Assembly (NCBI GenBank): GCA_015709635.1
Contig: CP054180.1
Coordinates: 1,860,001 to 1,924,000, forward strand
DNA from: Gammaproteobacteria bacterium
Lineage (GTDB): Bacteria; Pseudomonadota; Gammaproteobacteria; Burkholderiales; Nitrosomonadaceae
Length of the DNA: 64,000 nt
Reading direction: 5' to 3'
Numbering within the stretch: the first letter of the stretch is position 1; every line of letters starts with the position of its first letter. Position numbers and translations under genes: made by a program. Below are positions 37,202-46,338 of this stretch, in pieces. Under the pieces are notes generated by a model, which was given only the letters and a program-made list of their open reading frames with translations, was not told the origin of the DNA and ran no database searches.

Positions 37202-37522
37202 TTATTACCCTTCATGTTAGATAATATCCATATATTATTGAATAATATGCTGATTGTTCATTTTTTTATAAAAGAGATGCAGTATATTAACTTATTTTAT
37301 TAGCGTCATTTACAATAATTCACCGGCAATTCCCGCCTATTTCCGGTATATCAACATAACTATTCATTTTTTCAACCGGGCTGATGCTATGATGTCGCGT
37401 GATTCGCAACGCATTATTTTGCCTGTTTTGTGCCAGGCAATTGCACGATAGCCTGCAGTAACAATCGATTAAATTTATATAAATGATGGCTCGGCAGAGC
37501 ATTCTGAACGAAGGAGTTCAAT
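37202..37522. other. Divergent intergenic region between HDOD-GGDEF and pepA
   Basis: A+T-rich, no gene seen. It contains the palindrome ATATTATT-g-AATAATAT (37232-37248) close to the GGDEF start. The pepA ribosome site AAGGAG lies at its right end (37511-37516). Confidence 0.5.
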
Positions 37523-39019
37523 GTGGAATTTGGAATAAAAATAGGAACACCGGAAAAACAACGCGGCGCCTGTGCAGTGATCGGTATTTTTGAATCAAGA
37601 AAGCTGACGGATTCAGCCAAAGTTCTCGACAAAATCACGCACGGTTACATCAAAAACATCCTTGCGTCGGGCGATATGGACGGCAAAGCGAATACCACGC
37701 TGTTATTGCACAATGTACCGGATACGCTGTTCAAGCGGATCTTGCTGGTCGGATTGGGCAAAGAGCAGGAATTCAAGGAAAAATCGTTCTTGTCAGCACT
37801 CGGCGCCGCCTTCAGTGCGCTGCAAAAAACAGCGGTTACCGATGCCGCGCTGTTCCTGTCCGATTTCCCCGTTGCCGATCGAACATCCGCATGGAAAGTT
37901 AACCAAACCGTCATTACCGCAACCGGCAGCAATTACCACTTCGATCAACTGAAAAGCAAACCGGACAACAATCAAAGCAGTTTACGCAAACTGGTATTGT
38001 GCATCGACAACCGCGACGAACTGGCTGCAGGCGAAGAGGCGCTGCAGCAAAGCCTGGCCATCGCGCATGGCATGAATCTGGCCAAGGATTTGGGCAATCT
38101 CGCACCCAACATATGCACCCCGACGTATCTCGCCAAACAGGCTAAAGACTTGGGCAAATCCCATAAACTCAAAGTATCCGTGCTGGAAGAAAAGGATATG
38201 GAAAAACTCGGCATGGGATCGTTGTTATCCGTCGCACAAGGCAGCGAGCAACCGGCGAAATTGATCGTGCTGGAATACCATGGCGCGGCGAAAAAAGACC
38301 ATCCGGTGGTTCTGGTCGGTAAAGGCGTTACTTTCGATACCGGCGGCATTTCGCTCAAGCCTGCAGCCGAAATGGACGAGATGAAATTCGACATGAGCGG
38401 TGCCGGTAGCGTATTGGGCACATTGCTGGCGGTTGCCGAAATGAAACTGCCGATCAACGTCGTCGGTATCATTCCAGCCACGGAAAATATGCCCAGCGGC
38501 AAAGCGACGAAACCGGGCGATGTCGTTACCAGCCTGTCCGGGCAAACCATCGAGATTCTCAATACCGATGCGGAAGGCCGTTTGATTCTCTGCGATGCGC
38601 TCACCTATGCCGAACGCTATGATCCGAAAGCGGTGATCGACATCGCCACATTGACCGGCGCTTGCGTCATTGCACTAGGAAACTTCACCACCGGTTTGAT
38701 GAGCAACGACGACAAATTGGCGCAAGAGCTCTTGGCTGCCGGTGAACTCGCCGCCGACCGCGCTTGGCAGTTGCCGTTGTGGGACGAATACCAGGACTTG
38801 CTGAAAAGCAATTTTGCCGACATCGCCAATATCGGCGGACGGGCTGCCGGGACCATCACCGCCGCCTGCTTTTTGTCGCGCTTCGCCAAGAAATACCGCT
38901 GGGCCCACTTGGATATCGCAGGCACAGCGTGGAAATCCGGCAAGGATAAAGGATCAACCGGCCGCCCGGTGCCACTCCTGACGCAATTTCTGATTGCGCA
39001 GGCCAAAGCGACGAACTGA
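37523..39019 (+). CDS. pepA: Leucyl aminopeptidase
   Basis: 498 residues from GTG at 37523. The ATG two bases earlier meets a stop after five codons, and AAGGAG six bases upstream supports GTG. PepA is a two-metal M17 aminopeptidase that trims N-terminal residues in the cytosol. The signature NTDAEGRLILCDAL is intact; the first metal-binding block VGKGVTFDTGGISLKP and the GAGSVLGTLLA region are present. It starts a pepA-holC-unknown-valS row. Confidence 0.96.
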   Translation: MEFGIKIGTPEKQRGACAVIGIFESRKLTDSAKVLDKITHGYIKNILASGDMDGKANTTLLLHNVPDTLFKRILLVGLGKEQEFKEKSFLSALGAAFSALQKTAVTDAALFLSDFPVADRTSAWKVNQTVITATGSNYHFDQLKSKPDNNQSSLRKLVLCIDNRDELAAGEEALQQSLAIAHGMNLAKDLGNLAPNICTPTYLAKQAKDLGKSHKLKVSVLEEKDMEKLGMGSLLSVAQGSEQPAKLIVLEYHGAAKKDHPVVLVGKGVTFDTGGISLKPAAEMDEMKFDMSGAGSVLGTLLAVAEMKLPINVVGIIPATENMPSGKATKPGDVVTSLSGQTIEILNTDAEGRLILCDALTYAERYDPKAVIDIATLTGACVIALGNFTTGLMSNDDKLAQELLAAGELAADRAWQLPLWDEYQDLLKSNFADIANIGGRAAGTITAACFLSRFAKKYRWAHLDIAGTAWKSGKDKGSTGRPVPLLTQFLIAQAKATN

Positions 39020-39140
39020 GCGGATTGTCAGCCTGCTGATTAATTGACGGCACGAAATGTGGACCGCATCTCAAACCGCAGTCGTGAGTTAATCAGCCAC
39101 AGCAATGCACAGACCGCAATCCAAGCTGGACAAGGAGCCG

Positions 39141-39569
39141 ATGACGCAGGTTTATTTCTACTCGGGCGCGAGCAACAAGTTGCAAACGGCTTGTCGCCTT
39201 TGCGCCAAGGCCGTGCAGCAAAAAAGCATGAAGGTACTGATTTATGCACCCGATACAGCCATGCTGGAGCAATTGGATGAACTGTTATGGACTTTTTCAC
39301 CCACCAGTTTTATCCCGCATTGCACTATCCGTGCGGATAGTAAACTGATCCGTGCCACGCCCGTCATTCTGAGCGACCGTATACCAGCCGATTTGCCGTT
39401 TGACGTGTTGCTGAACTTGGATCTGCAACAGCCGCCCTCTTTCGATCAGTTCGACCGGCTGATCGAAATTGCGGATACTTCGCCGGAAGGCAAGCAAGCG
39501 GCACGTGCACGCTACCGTTTTTATAAGGAAGCCGATTATCCGATACAGCATTTCAATCTGGATGATTAA
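39141..39569 (+). CDS. holC: DNA polymerase III chi subunit
   Basis: 142 residues from ATG 39141 with AAGGAG upstream; the earlier in-frame ATG lacks a site. Chi links the clamp loader to SSB at the replication fork. MTQVYFYSGASNKLQTACRL, the FIPHC segment and KEADYPIQHFNLDD at the end fit HolC. pepA-holC-valS is a common proteobacterial order. Confidence 0.92.
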   Translation: MTQVYFYSGASNKLQTACRLCAKAVQQKSMKVLIYAPDTAMLEQLDELLWTFSPTSFIPHCTIRADSKLIRATPVILSDRIPADLPFDVLLNLDLQQPPSFDQFDRLIEIADTSPEGKQAARARYRFYKEADYPIQHFNLDD

Positions 39570-39600
39570 GCACCCCCCGAATAACCACTGATTTTTTATC

Positions 39601-39948
39601 ATGAGCGACGATAAAACCGCAGCAAATTCCGATGATGCCGAGATCTTAAGCAAATTCAACAACCTGCTCGGAAAATACCAGAATCAAGGCAAAATCACCG
39701 GCACGATGCTGATTGGCAAGGTGTCTGAAACCGGCAAAACATCGTCCAATGAAACCGACCCGATACCGTTGCTGACGGAAGTGGTGACTCTCCATCCCGC
39801 CGTGATACAGCGGCAACCCGCCCGCTTGACGCCGATGCGGCAGATTCTCGATGCCGCATTGGAAGAAGCGCAGATCGAAATGGATGCAACAAGCCGGAAA
39901 GCATTGGCGTGCGCGCTGGAAAACCGCCTGGCAAAGCAAATCAAATAG
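39601..39948 (+). CDS. Small conserved-type unknown protein between holC and valS
   Basis: 115 residues, mostly polar, with a Pro-rich centre (ETDPIPLLTEVVTLHP) and a helical C-terminus (RQILDAALEEAQIEMDATSR). No membrane segment or known motif. The PIPLLTEVV segment is the only part I would expect to be strongly conserved. It is spaced about 30 bases after holC and 84 before valS, so part of the same transcript. Confidence 0.7.
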   Translation: MSDDKTAANSDDAEILSKFNNLLGKYQNQGKITGTMLIGKVSETGKTSSNETDPIPLLTEVVTLHPAVIQRQPARLTPMRQILDAALEEAQIEMDATSRKALACALENRLAKQIK

Positions 39949-40032
39949 CCGTTTTTCTTGTTATCCGCAGCCATACCCCATCCGCTATAATGGCGGCTTT
40001 TCCGCTATTCAATACAACTACAACCAAATTCC

Positions 40033-42795
40033 ATGGAACTCGAAAAAAGCTTTGACCCGAAACGCATCGAAGATCGCTGGTATTCCGCCTGGGAGTCGGC
40101 CGGGTATTTCAAACCGGGTGCGGCAAATGATCAAGCCGCCTATTGCATCATGCTGCCGCCGCCCAATGTCACCGGCACGCTGCATATGGGGCATGCATTT
40201 CAACATACGCTGATGGATGCGTTGACGCGCTATCACCGCATGCTGGGCGATAATACGTTGTGGCAACCGGGTACCGATCACGCCGGCATCGCCACGCAGA
40301 TTGTTGTCGAGCGCCAGCTGGATCAGCAAAATCTCGATCGCCGCACCATGGGACGCGAAGCGTTTTTACAGCGGGTGTGGCAGTGGAAAGAAGAATCCGG
40401 CTCCACCATCACACGGCAAATGCGTCGTCTGGGTACTTCGTGCGACTGGACGCGCGAGCGCTTTACCATGGATGCCGAATTATCACGCGCCGTGACCGAA
40501 GTGTTTGTACGCTTGTACCGGGAAGGACTCATTTATCGCGGCAAACGGCTGGTGAATTGGGATCCGGTGTTGCAGACCGCAGTTTCCGATCTGGAAGTCG
40601 TCTCGACCGAGGAAAACGGTTCGCTGTGGCATATCCGCTACCCGCTGGAGCAGAAGGATGGCCATTCGACGGAACCGACCGAAGCTTTGATCGTCGCTAC
40701 CACCCGCCCGGAAACCATGCTCGGTGACGTTGCCGTCGCTGTGCACCCCGACGATCCGCGCTATCAGCATCTGATCGGACGCCATGTGCGCTTGCCACTG
40801 TGCGAGCGGACCATCCCGATCATCGCCGATACCTACGTCGATAAGGAATTCGGCACGGGCTGCGTAAAAATCACCCCGGCGCACGATTTCAACGATTACC
40901 AAGTCGGCCAGCGGCATCATCTGGTGCCGGTCAATATTCTCACGCTGGATGGAAAAATCAGCGATCTGGCTCCGGTTGACTATCAAGGCATGGACCGTTT
41001 CGATGCGCGAAAGAAAATCGTTGCCGATCTCGAAGCGCAAGGTTTCCTGGTTGAAACCAAGCCGCATAAATTGATGGCGCCACGCGGCGATCGTACCAAC
41101 ACGATCATCGAGCCGATGCTGACCGATCAGTGGTATGTCGCCATGGAAGGCTTGGCCAAGCGCGGTTTGGAAGCGGTTGCCAGCGGCGGCATCAAATTCA
41201 CGCCGGACAACTGGACGCATGTGTACAACCAATGGCTGGAAAATATTCAGGATTGGTGTATTTCGCGGCAATTATGGTGGGGACACCGCATCCCGGCTTG
41301 GTACGACGAAGACGGCAACGTCACGGTGGCGCATAATCTGGAAGAAGCGCAACAACTGTCGGGTAAAAGCAATCTGCGACAGGATGACGATGTATTGGAT
41401 ACCTGGTTCTCATCCGCGTTGTGGCCGTTTTCCACCCTGGGCTGGCCGGATGACACAGCGGAATTGAAAACTTTTCTGCCGACCTCGGTGTTGATCACCG
41501 GATTCGACATCATTTTCTTCTGGGTCGCGCGCATGGTCATGATGTCACTGCATTTCACCGGCAAAGTACCGTTCCGTGAAGTTTACATCACCGGCCTGAT
41601 CCGCGATGCCGAAGGGCAGAAGATGAGCAAATCCAAAGGCAACGTGCTCGATCCGCTCGATCTGATCGACGGCATCGCGCTGCCCGATCTGATCGCCAAG
41701 CGTACCACCGGTTTGATGAACCCGAAGCAGGCCGAATCGATCGAAAAAAATACCCGCAAACATTTCTCCGATGGCATTCCGGCGTTCGGCACCGATGCCC
41801 TGCGCTTCACGTTCGCCAGTCTGGCGTCGCACGGCCGCGATATCAAATTCGACATGCAGCGCTGCGAAGGCTACCGTAATTTTTGTAATAAGTTGTGGAA
41901 TGCGACGCGCTATGTGCTGATGAATTGCGAAGGCAAAGATACCGGACTGGATGAAACGCTCCCCCTCGCCTACTCCGCTGCGGACCGCTGGATCATCAGC
42001 CGGTTGCAGCAGGCCGAGCAAGCCGTTGAACAAGCGTTTACCAATTACCGCTTCGATCTGGTGGCGCGCGAAATTTACGAGCTGGTGTGGGATGAGTATT
42101 GCGATTGGTACGTCGAGCTTGCCAAAGTGCAGTTAAACTCGGATCAGGACGCGGCGCAGCGGGCCACCCGCCGCACCCTGGTACGCGTGCTGGAAACCAT
42201 GTTACGGCTGGCGCATCCGGTGATTCCGTTCATCACCGAGGAATTGTGGCAAACGGTTGCGCCGCTGGCCGGAAAATCCGGTGCCAGCATCATGTGCCAA
42301 CCCTATCCGGCTGCGGATTCTGCCAGAATCGATCAGCAAGCGATGAACAATATTGTATTGCTGAAAGAATTGGTCAATGCTTGCCGCACCTTGCGCGGCG
42401 AAATGAATCTATCGCCCGCGTTGAAAGTGCCGCTGCTTGCAACCGGGGACGTGCAAACGCTGGAGAAACATCAACCATATCTGCTGGCGCTGGCAAAATT
42501 ATCCGGCATGGAGATTCTGCCGGGTGGATTGCCCGATGCCGATGCGCCGGTGTCCATCGTCGGAGATTTCAAGCTGATGCTTAAAATCGAGGTTGACGTT
42601 GCCGCCGAACGGGAACGCCTATCCAAGGAAATTGCACGCATTGAAGCGGAAATCACCAAAGCGCAAACGAAATTATCCAATCCAAGCTTTGTCGAACGCG
42701 CGCCTGCCAATGTTGTAGTGCAAGAAAAAGACCGCTTGATGGCGTTTAACGTTAAATTGAATAGCTTGAATGAACAGTTGAAGAAATTGAATTAA
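40033..42795 (+). CDS. valS: Valyl-tRNA synthetase
   Basis: 920 residues, class Ia synthetase. The ATP-site motifs HMGH in PPPNVTGTLHMGHAFQHT and KMSKS in GQKMSKSKGNVLDPLDLIDG are intact. The editing domain lies between them and edits misactivated threonine. The last about 65 residues (ERERLSKEIARIEAEITKAQ) form the tRNA-binding coiled coil typical of ValRS. Confidence 0.98.
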   Translation: MELEKSFDPKRIEDRWYSAWESAGYFKPGAANDQAAYCIMLPPPNVTGTLHMGHAFQHTLMDALTRYHRMLGDNTLWQPGTDHAGIATQIVVERQLDQQNLDRRTMGREAFLQRVWQWKEESGSTITRQMRRLGTSCDWTRERFTMDAELSRAVTEVFVRLYREGLIYRGKRLVNWDPVLQTAVSDLEVVSTEENGSLWHIRYPLEQKDGHSTEPTEALIVATTRPETMLGDVAVAVHPDDPRYQHLIGRHVRLPLCERTIPIIADTYVDKEFGTGCVKITPAHDFNDYQVGQRHHLVPVNILTLDGKISDLAPVDYQGMDRFDARKKIVADLEAQGFLVETKPHKLMAPRGDRTNTIIEPMLTDQWYVAMEGLAKRGLEAVASGGIKFTPDNWTHVYNQWLENIQDWCISRQLWWGHRIPAWYDEDGNVTVAHNLEEAQQLSGKSNLRQDDDVLDTWFSSALWPFSTLGWPDDTAELKTFLPTSVLITGFDIIFFWVARMVMMSLHFTGKVPFREVYITGLIRDAEGQKMSKSKGNVLDPLDLIDGIALPDLIAKRTTGLMNPKQAESIEKNTRKHFSDGIPAFGTDALRFTFASLASHGRDIKFDMQRCEGYRNFCNKLWNATRYVLMNCEGKDTGLDETLPLAYSAADRWIISRLQQAEQAVEQAFTNYRFDLVAREIYELVWDEYCDWYVELAKVQLNSDQDAAQRATRRTLVRVLETMLRLAHPVIPFITEELWQTVAPLAGKSGASIMCQPYPAADSARIDQQAMNNIVLLKELVNACRTLRGEMNLSPALKVPLLATGDVQTLEKHQPYLLALAKLSGMEILPGGLPDADAPVSIVGDFKLMLKIEVDVAAERERLSKEIARIEAEITKAQTKLSNPSFVERAPANVVVQEKDRLMAFNVKLNSLNEQLKKLN

Positions 42796-42809
42796 CTAAG
42801 GAAGAATTG

Positions 42810-42944
42810 ATGAAAAAACGCTGGTGGCAACACGCTGAATTGCAGCACTGTCTGTGTCCGGAATATCGTTTGCGTTGGCTGAAAACGTAAGGTTTGCGTT
42901 GGCTGAAAACGTAAGCGTGGTTGTTTAATGAGCGCTGAATTTAA
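42810..42944 (+). pseudogene. Frameshifted signal-peptide remnant of a porin-like gene with in-frame tandem duplication
   Basis: A ribosome site AAGGAAG and ATG (42810) start what, after a few single-base indel corrections, reads as MKKTLVATALIAALSVSG followed by ISFALAENV, a classic Sec signal peptide of an outer-membrane porin. As it stands the frame ends after 26 codons. The junction codons FALAENVR are duplicated as an exact 24-base tandem (42868-42891, 42892-42915). Nothing porin-like follows. It is a relic of a deleted secreted or porin protein gene behind valS. Confidence 0.65.
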
Positions 42945-42967
42945 ATCTAAAATCCATAGCCACAAAA

Positions 42968-42989
42968 AACGGGAGCTTCTGCTCCCGTT
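42968..42989 (-). terminator. Intrinsic terminator of the PEP-CTERM gene
   Basis: Perfect 9-base arms AACGGGAGC and GCTCCCGTT with a 4-base loop; on the minus strand it is followed by a T run. It lies about 20 bases after the PEP-CTERM stop codon. Confidence 0.9.
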
Positions 42990-43011
42990 ACGGACTGAGT
43001 TAAAGTTTAAA

Positions 43012-43587
43012 TTACAGTGCCGATTCTTTTCTACGACGCGACGCAAAACCAAGCAAACCCAGACCCGCTAAGAGCATGGCATAGGTTTCAGGTTCTGGAA
43101 CCGGTGCAAAGATAAAGTGATCATATGCAAATCCAGCTCCCGTGGAAGAATCATCCATATAGAGGCTTGTTACGTGTGAAAATGCGCTCAGATCGACAAG
43201 ACCGTTTGAAGACAATCCTACTGTACCAAGTAATGTCGCACCGTCGAAAATATTAACATCAACATGATCGCCTGAATCATACCCGGATGCGACAAAACTC
43301 AGACTATTAACTGCAGAAGAGAAATCAACTTTCAAGTCTGCTTCACAGTTACCACCACCCGTTAGTGCGCAGATCTCATGATCGATACCTGCGGCGCCTA
43401 CATAAAGATTACTACCAAAAGAAGTGATAGTCGCATTGGGCAACACCAATACGGTAGTCCCTTGAGGGCCAATTGGAAGTCCACTGAAATCAAGCGTATC
43501 TGCCGACACACTGGTTGAAGCTAGTATTAAACTTGCTGAAACAATGGTTGCGAACGTATTTACCGTGCTACGTTTTATTTTATTCAT
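43012..43587 (-). CDS. PEP-CTERM sorting-signal exported protein
   Basis: 191 residues. A signal peptide (residues 1-29, ending STSVSA) leads to a Gly/Ser/Asp-rich beta-type body. The C-terminus has VPEPETYAMLLAGLGLLGF followed by ASRRRKE: the PEP motif, a hydrophobic segment and a basic tail recognised by exosortase (EpsH). The protein should be processed at the membrane and placed on the surface or in the exopolysaccharide matrix. No exosortase is in the window; epsL/epsB at 15-18 kb belong to the same kind of system. The body has no family I can name. Confidence 0.92.
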   Translation of the reverse strand: MNKIKRSTVNTFATIVSASLILASTSVSADTLDFSGLPIGPQGTTVLVLPNATITSFGSNLYVGAAGIDHEICALTGGGNCEADLKVDFSSAVNSLSFVASGYDSGDHVDVNIFDGATLLGTVGLSSNGLVDLSAFSHVTSLYMDDSSTGAGFAYDHFIFAPVPEPETYAMLLAGLGLLGFASRRRKESAL

Positions 43588-43655
43588 TTTTACCCCCTAA
43601 TTAATATATTTTTAATTAAAACAATTCGATTAGGAAGCTGTAGTGCCATCTAATC

Positions 43656-43687
43656 TTGTTGGAATATAGTTAAACTATATTCAACAA
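43656..43687. promoter_or_regulatory. Long near-perfect palindrome upstream of the PEP-CTERM gene
   Basis: Arms TTGTT-g-GAATATAGT and ACTATATTC-AACAA pair over 14 positions with one bulged G and a TAA centre. It lies about 70 bases upstream of the PEP-CTERM start and downstream of the lipoprotein gene. There is no T run, so an operator or mRNA 3' stem fits better than a terminator. Confidence 0.55.
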
Positions 43688-43737
43688 TAAATAGTATGTA
43701 CGCACTTTTTTTCTAGTACACATGTACTATTGACTCT

Positions 43738-44124
43738 TTATTGATTGGACCAGTGCTTAAGTATCCCATCCTTATCAAAATACAGATAAGTTCCGGTTCC
43801 AATACCGACGAAATCTGATCCGACAATGACGGAATCCGCTCCGGGAAAATGGTATTCCCACATATCTCCGCCTGGGTTCTTACGAGTTCCATAACACCAC
43901 TTGCACGGCAATCCCCAGGAAGCGATGACTTGTTCTTTTGTCATACCAACCGTAAGTTCTTTCTGATCGATTGCTCTGCGTATCTCTTCCGGCAAAGCGG
44001 CATCAGATAAAACTTCCTGCCTGATTTTGTTTTCTCTAACCGCACCGCAACCACTAAGCAAAAAAATGGCTGCCACCACTGCAACAATTGATCTTTTATT
44101 CTTAATCTTAAGAAAAGTATTCAT
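43738..44124 (-). CDS. Small lipoprotein with BamE-like motif
   Basis: 128 residues. The lipobox LLSGC follows a basic/hydrophobic leader (residues 9-25). The mature part has ELTVGMTKEQVIASWGLP, which matches the GMT-x2-Q-V-x3-G-x-P pattern of the BamE/SmpA fold. It is not BamE itself (the rest differs, and it carries a CKWC pair). Outer-membrane location is inferred. Last gene before the accessory region. Confidence 0.75.
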   Translation of the reverse strand: MNTFLKIKNKRSIVAVVAAIFLLSGCGAVRENKIRQEVLSDAALPEEIRRAIDQKELTVGMTKEQVIASWGLPCKWCYGTRKNPGGDMWEYHFPGADSVIVGSDFVGIGTGTYLYFDKDGILKHWSNQ

Positions 44125-44586
44125 AACTACCTGATCATTGATTTATCTATGACAGATTTTACCCTGCTGGGCTCTTCATTTTTGTAATAATAAATCGCCC
44201 AACTGAAATGACGACCGAACCGAGTCATTGTAACCACGGTTGACAGGATGATTATTGCACTGATGAAATCACTTCAGAAGATTTCTTTTAGAAATACGAG
44301 GATGGGAATCTAAACACATATTTACCCTAAAGCTGAGTTTAGCGAAAAGCTGCATGAAACGGCCATTCTAAACAAGGATACTGGTTGCGGGGGCTCGCTC
44401 TGACCTTGCCCTTGGTAACAATATTTCCTTTTGCAAGGGCAAAATGGTTGCGGGAGTGCACAACCATCTTAACCTGCTATTTTCCGCAATCGGCCTTTCA
44501 GAACAAAATATTACCATATAACCTACAGAAAGTAGGAGGTTTTGCTTTAACTATGTTCTGACGGCCATTTTTAGATGGTGTGTAAG
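44125..44586. other. Possible transfer origin (oriT) region upstream of mobC
   Basis: No gene is visible in these 460 bases. Directly upstream of mobC/relaxase they contain a 9-base inverted repeat TTGCCCTTG (44406-44414) and CAAGGGCAA (44434-44442), with a 19-base gap. The repeat pair is bracketed by two copies of TGGTTGCGGG (about 44382 and 44445). Inverted repeats beside the relaxosome genes are the usual oriT layout. The nick site cannot be placed from sequence alone. Confidence 0.45.
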
Positions 44587-44976
44587 ATGGCAAGCATTAA
44601 GGATAAATTTAATGGGAGAAAACCCCTCTCTCCGTTCTCAATTCGCTTAACCAAAGAGGAGCGGCAGAAATTAGATCAGCTGGCCCAGGGCACTTCTCTG
44701 GCCGAATACATACGCTCACGCATATTTGACGAAAACGCTCCGATTCGTAGAACCAAGGGGCGTTTTCCGGTTAAAGATGAACAGGTTCTTTCACAAATTT
44801 TAGGGATGTTGGGCCAGTCCAGAATTCCCAATAATATTAATCAACTAGCGAAAGCAGCAAATTCTGGAACGTTACCTGTCACGCCCGATACCGAAAAGCA
44901 ACTCCATGAGGCCTGCTATTCCGTCACCTGGATTCGACGCCAATTGATACAGGCACTCGGTTTGAAAGCTGACTAA
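44587..44976 (+). CDS. mobC: MobC-like relaxosome accessory protein
   Basis: 129 residues from ATG 44587 (ATG 44575 is also possible). The N-terminal FSIRLTKEERQKLDQLAQ followed by SLAEYIRSRIF is a ribbon-helix-helix-like DNA-binding pattern of MobC proteins; the C-terminal part NNINQLAKAANSGTLP and IRRQLIQALG fits too. MobC binds oriT and helps open DNA at the nick. The relaxase starts two bases after its stop. Confidence 0.85.
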   Translation: MASIKDKFNGRKPLSPFSIRLTKEERQKLDQLAQGTSLAEYIRSRIFDENAPIRRTKGRFPVKDEQVLSQILGMLGQSRIPNNINQLAKAANSGTLPVTPDTEKQLHEACYSVTWIRRQLIQALGLKAD

Positions 44977-44977
44977 A

Positions 44978-46288
44978 ATGATCTTGAAGGCATCACAACG
45001 AGGTGGTTCGCGGCAATTAGCCGCCCACCTCAACAAAACAGAAGAAAATGAGCATGTGGAGCTGCATGAAATTCGTGGCTTCATGGCTGATGATGTTGAG
45101 GGGGCTCTCCACGAAGCCTACGCCATGAGTCGGGGGACACGCTGTACCAAATTCCTATTCTCAGTGAGTCTAAACCCGCCTGAGGCCGAAAATGTACCCA
45201 TCGACAAATTTGAAGATGCGCTGGGCCGGATTGAAAATAAATTAGGTCTGGATAATCAACCTCGCGTTGTCGTTTTTCACGAGAAGGAAGGCAGACGCCA
45301 TGCTCATTGCGTTTGGTCACGCATCAACGCCGACGAAATGAAAGCCGTTCATTTGTCCCATTACAAAAACAAGCTGATGGATGTTTCCAAGCAGCTTTAT
45401 CTTGAAAACAACTGGGATATGCCCAAAGGGTTTATCGATAAAAATCAAAAAAACCCACTCAACTACACAAGGCAAGAATGGCAGCAAGCCCTGCGCACCA
45501 ATCAGAACCCCAAAACCATCAAAGCTGCCTTACAAGAAAGCTGGCTGATTTCCGATAGTCGCAAAGCTTTTGAGCATGCCTTGCAAGATAAAGGTTATTA
45601 CCTGGCAAAAGGCGATAAACGCGGATATGTCGCAGTAGACCTTTATGGCGAAGTTTATTCACTATCTCGCCAGATAGGGGTCAAAAAAACTGACCTCACA
45701 AAAAAACTGGGCGATGCTCAGCATTTACCTTCGGTTGAAGAAGCTAAAACCACGATCTCCGGTCGGTTGACTCAGCAATTCAAGGGCTACAGCGATGAAT
45801 TGAACCTCAAGCACAAGCAAGAGCTACAGCCGCTTTTTCACGCCAAGCAGACAATGACGCAGCAGCATCGCAAAACCCGCACAGACCAAAAGCAGATGCA
45901 CGAAAATCGCTGGCAAGCTGAAGAACAAGAACGTGCAGCCAGATTGCGAAAAGGATTCCAGGGTCTATGGGATAAATTAACCGGCACATATCAGAGAACC
46001 TGCGCCAAAAACGAAAAAGAAACTCAAAAATCTTCCCTGCGGGATAAAGAAGAAAAAGAAACCCTGATCGCCAAGCAGCTTACCGAACGCAGGAAACTCC
46101 AATCACAATTCAAGGATTTACGCCAGAAACAGATTGCCGAGCGTGCTGACCTCTTCACTGGCATGAACAAACATTACAAAAATATTGAGCGCCAGGATGA
46201 AATCAGAAAGCTTTATGAACAAGAAAAAATCAGAATACAGCGCACAATTAAAAATAAGGAAACAACCGATTACGATCCTGAAATTTAG
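44978..46288 (+). CDS. Mobilization relaxase with His at the usual Tyr position
   Basis: 436 residues. The N-terminal about 200 residues are a relaxase domain of the Relaxase/VirD2-like group. The metal site is visible as FHEKEGRRHAHCVWSRI (about 101-117) with three histidines. Where related relaxases have the nicking Tyr (L-x-x-Y), this protein reads QLAAHL with H17; the first Tyr is near residue 48. A His nucleophile is known for MobM of pMV158. The C-terminal half is a long charged coiled coil (about 250-430). It nicks one strand at oriT for transfer. Confidence 0.85.
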   Translation: MILKASQRGGSRQLAAHLNKTEENEHVELHEIRGFMADDVEGALHEAYAMSRGTRCTKFLFSVSLNPPEAENVPIDKFEDALGRIENKLGLDNQPRVVVFHEKEGRRHAHCVWSRINADEMKAVHLSHYKNKLMDVSKQLYLENNWDMPKGFIDKNQKNPLNYTRQEWQQALRTNQNPKTIKAALQESWLISDSRKAFEHALQDKGYYLAKGDKRGYVAVDLYGEVYSLSRQIGVKKTDLTKKLGDAQHLPSVEEAKTTISGRLTQQFKGYSDELNLKHKQELQPLFHAKQTMTQQHRKTRTDQKQMHENRWQAEEQERAARLRKGFQGLWDKLTGTYQRTCAKNEKETQKSSLRDKEEKETLIAKQLTERRKLQSQFKDLRQKQIAERADLFTGMNKHYKNIERQDEIRKLYEQEKIRIQRTIKNKETTDYDPEI

Positions 46289-46338
46289 ACCAGCATTCAG
46301 ACTTTAAAAAAATTTTGACTGAGTATGGAGAAAGCATT

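Noticed and set aside
43625..43650. Sigma-54 promoter for the PEP-CTERM gene (TGGCAC on the minus strand)
   Set aside because: The GG-GC distance is seven bases, not ten, so it does not fit the -24/-12 pattern.
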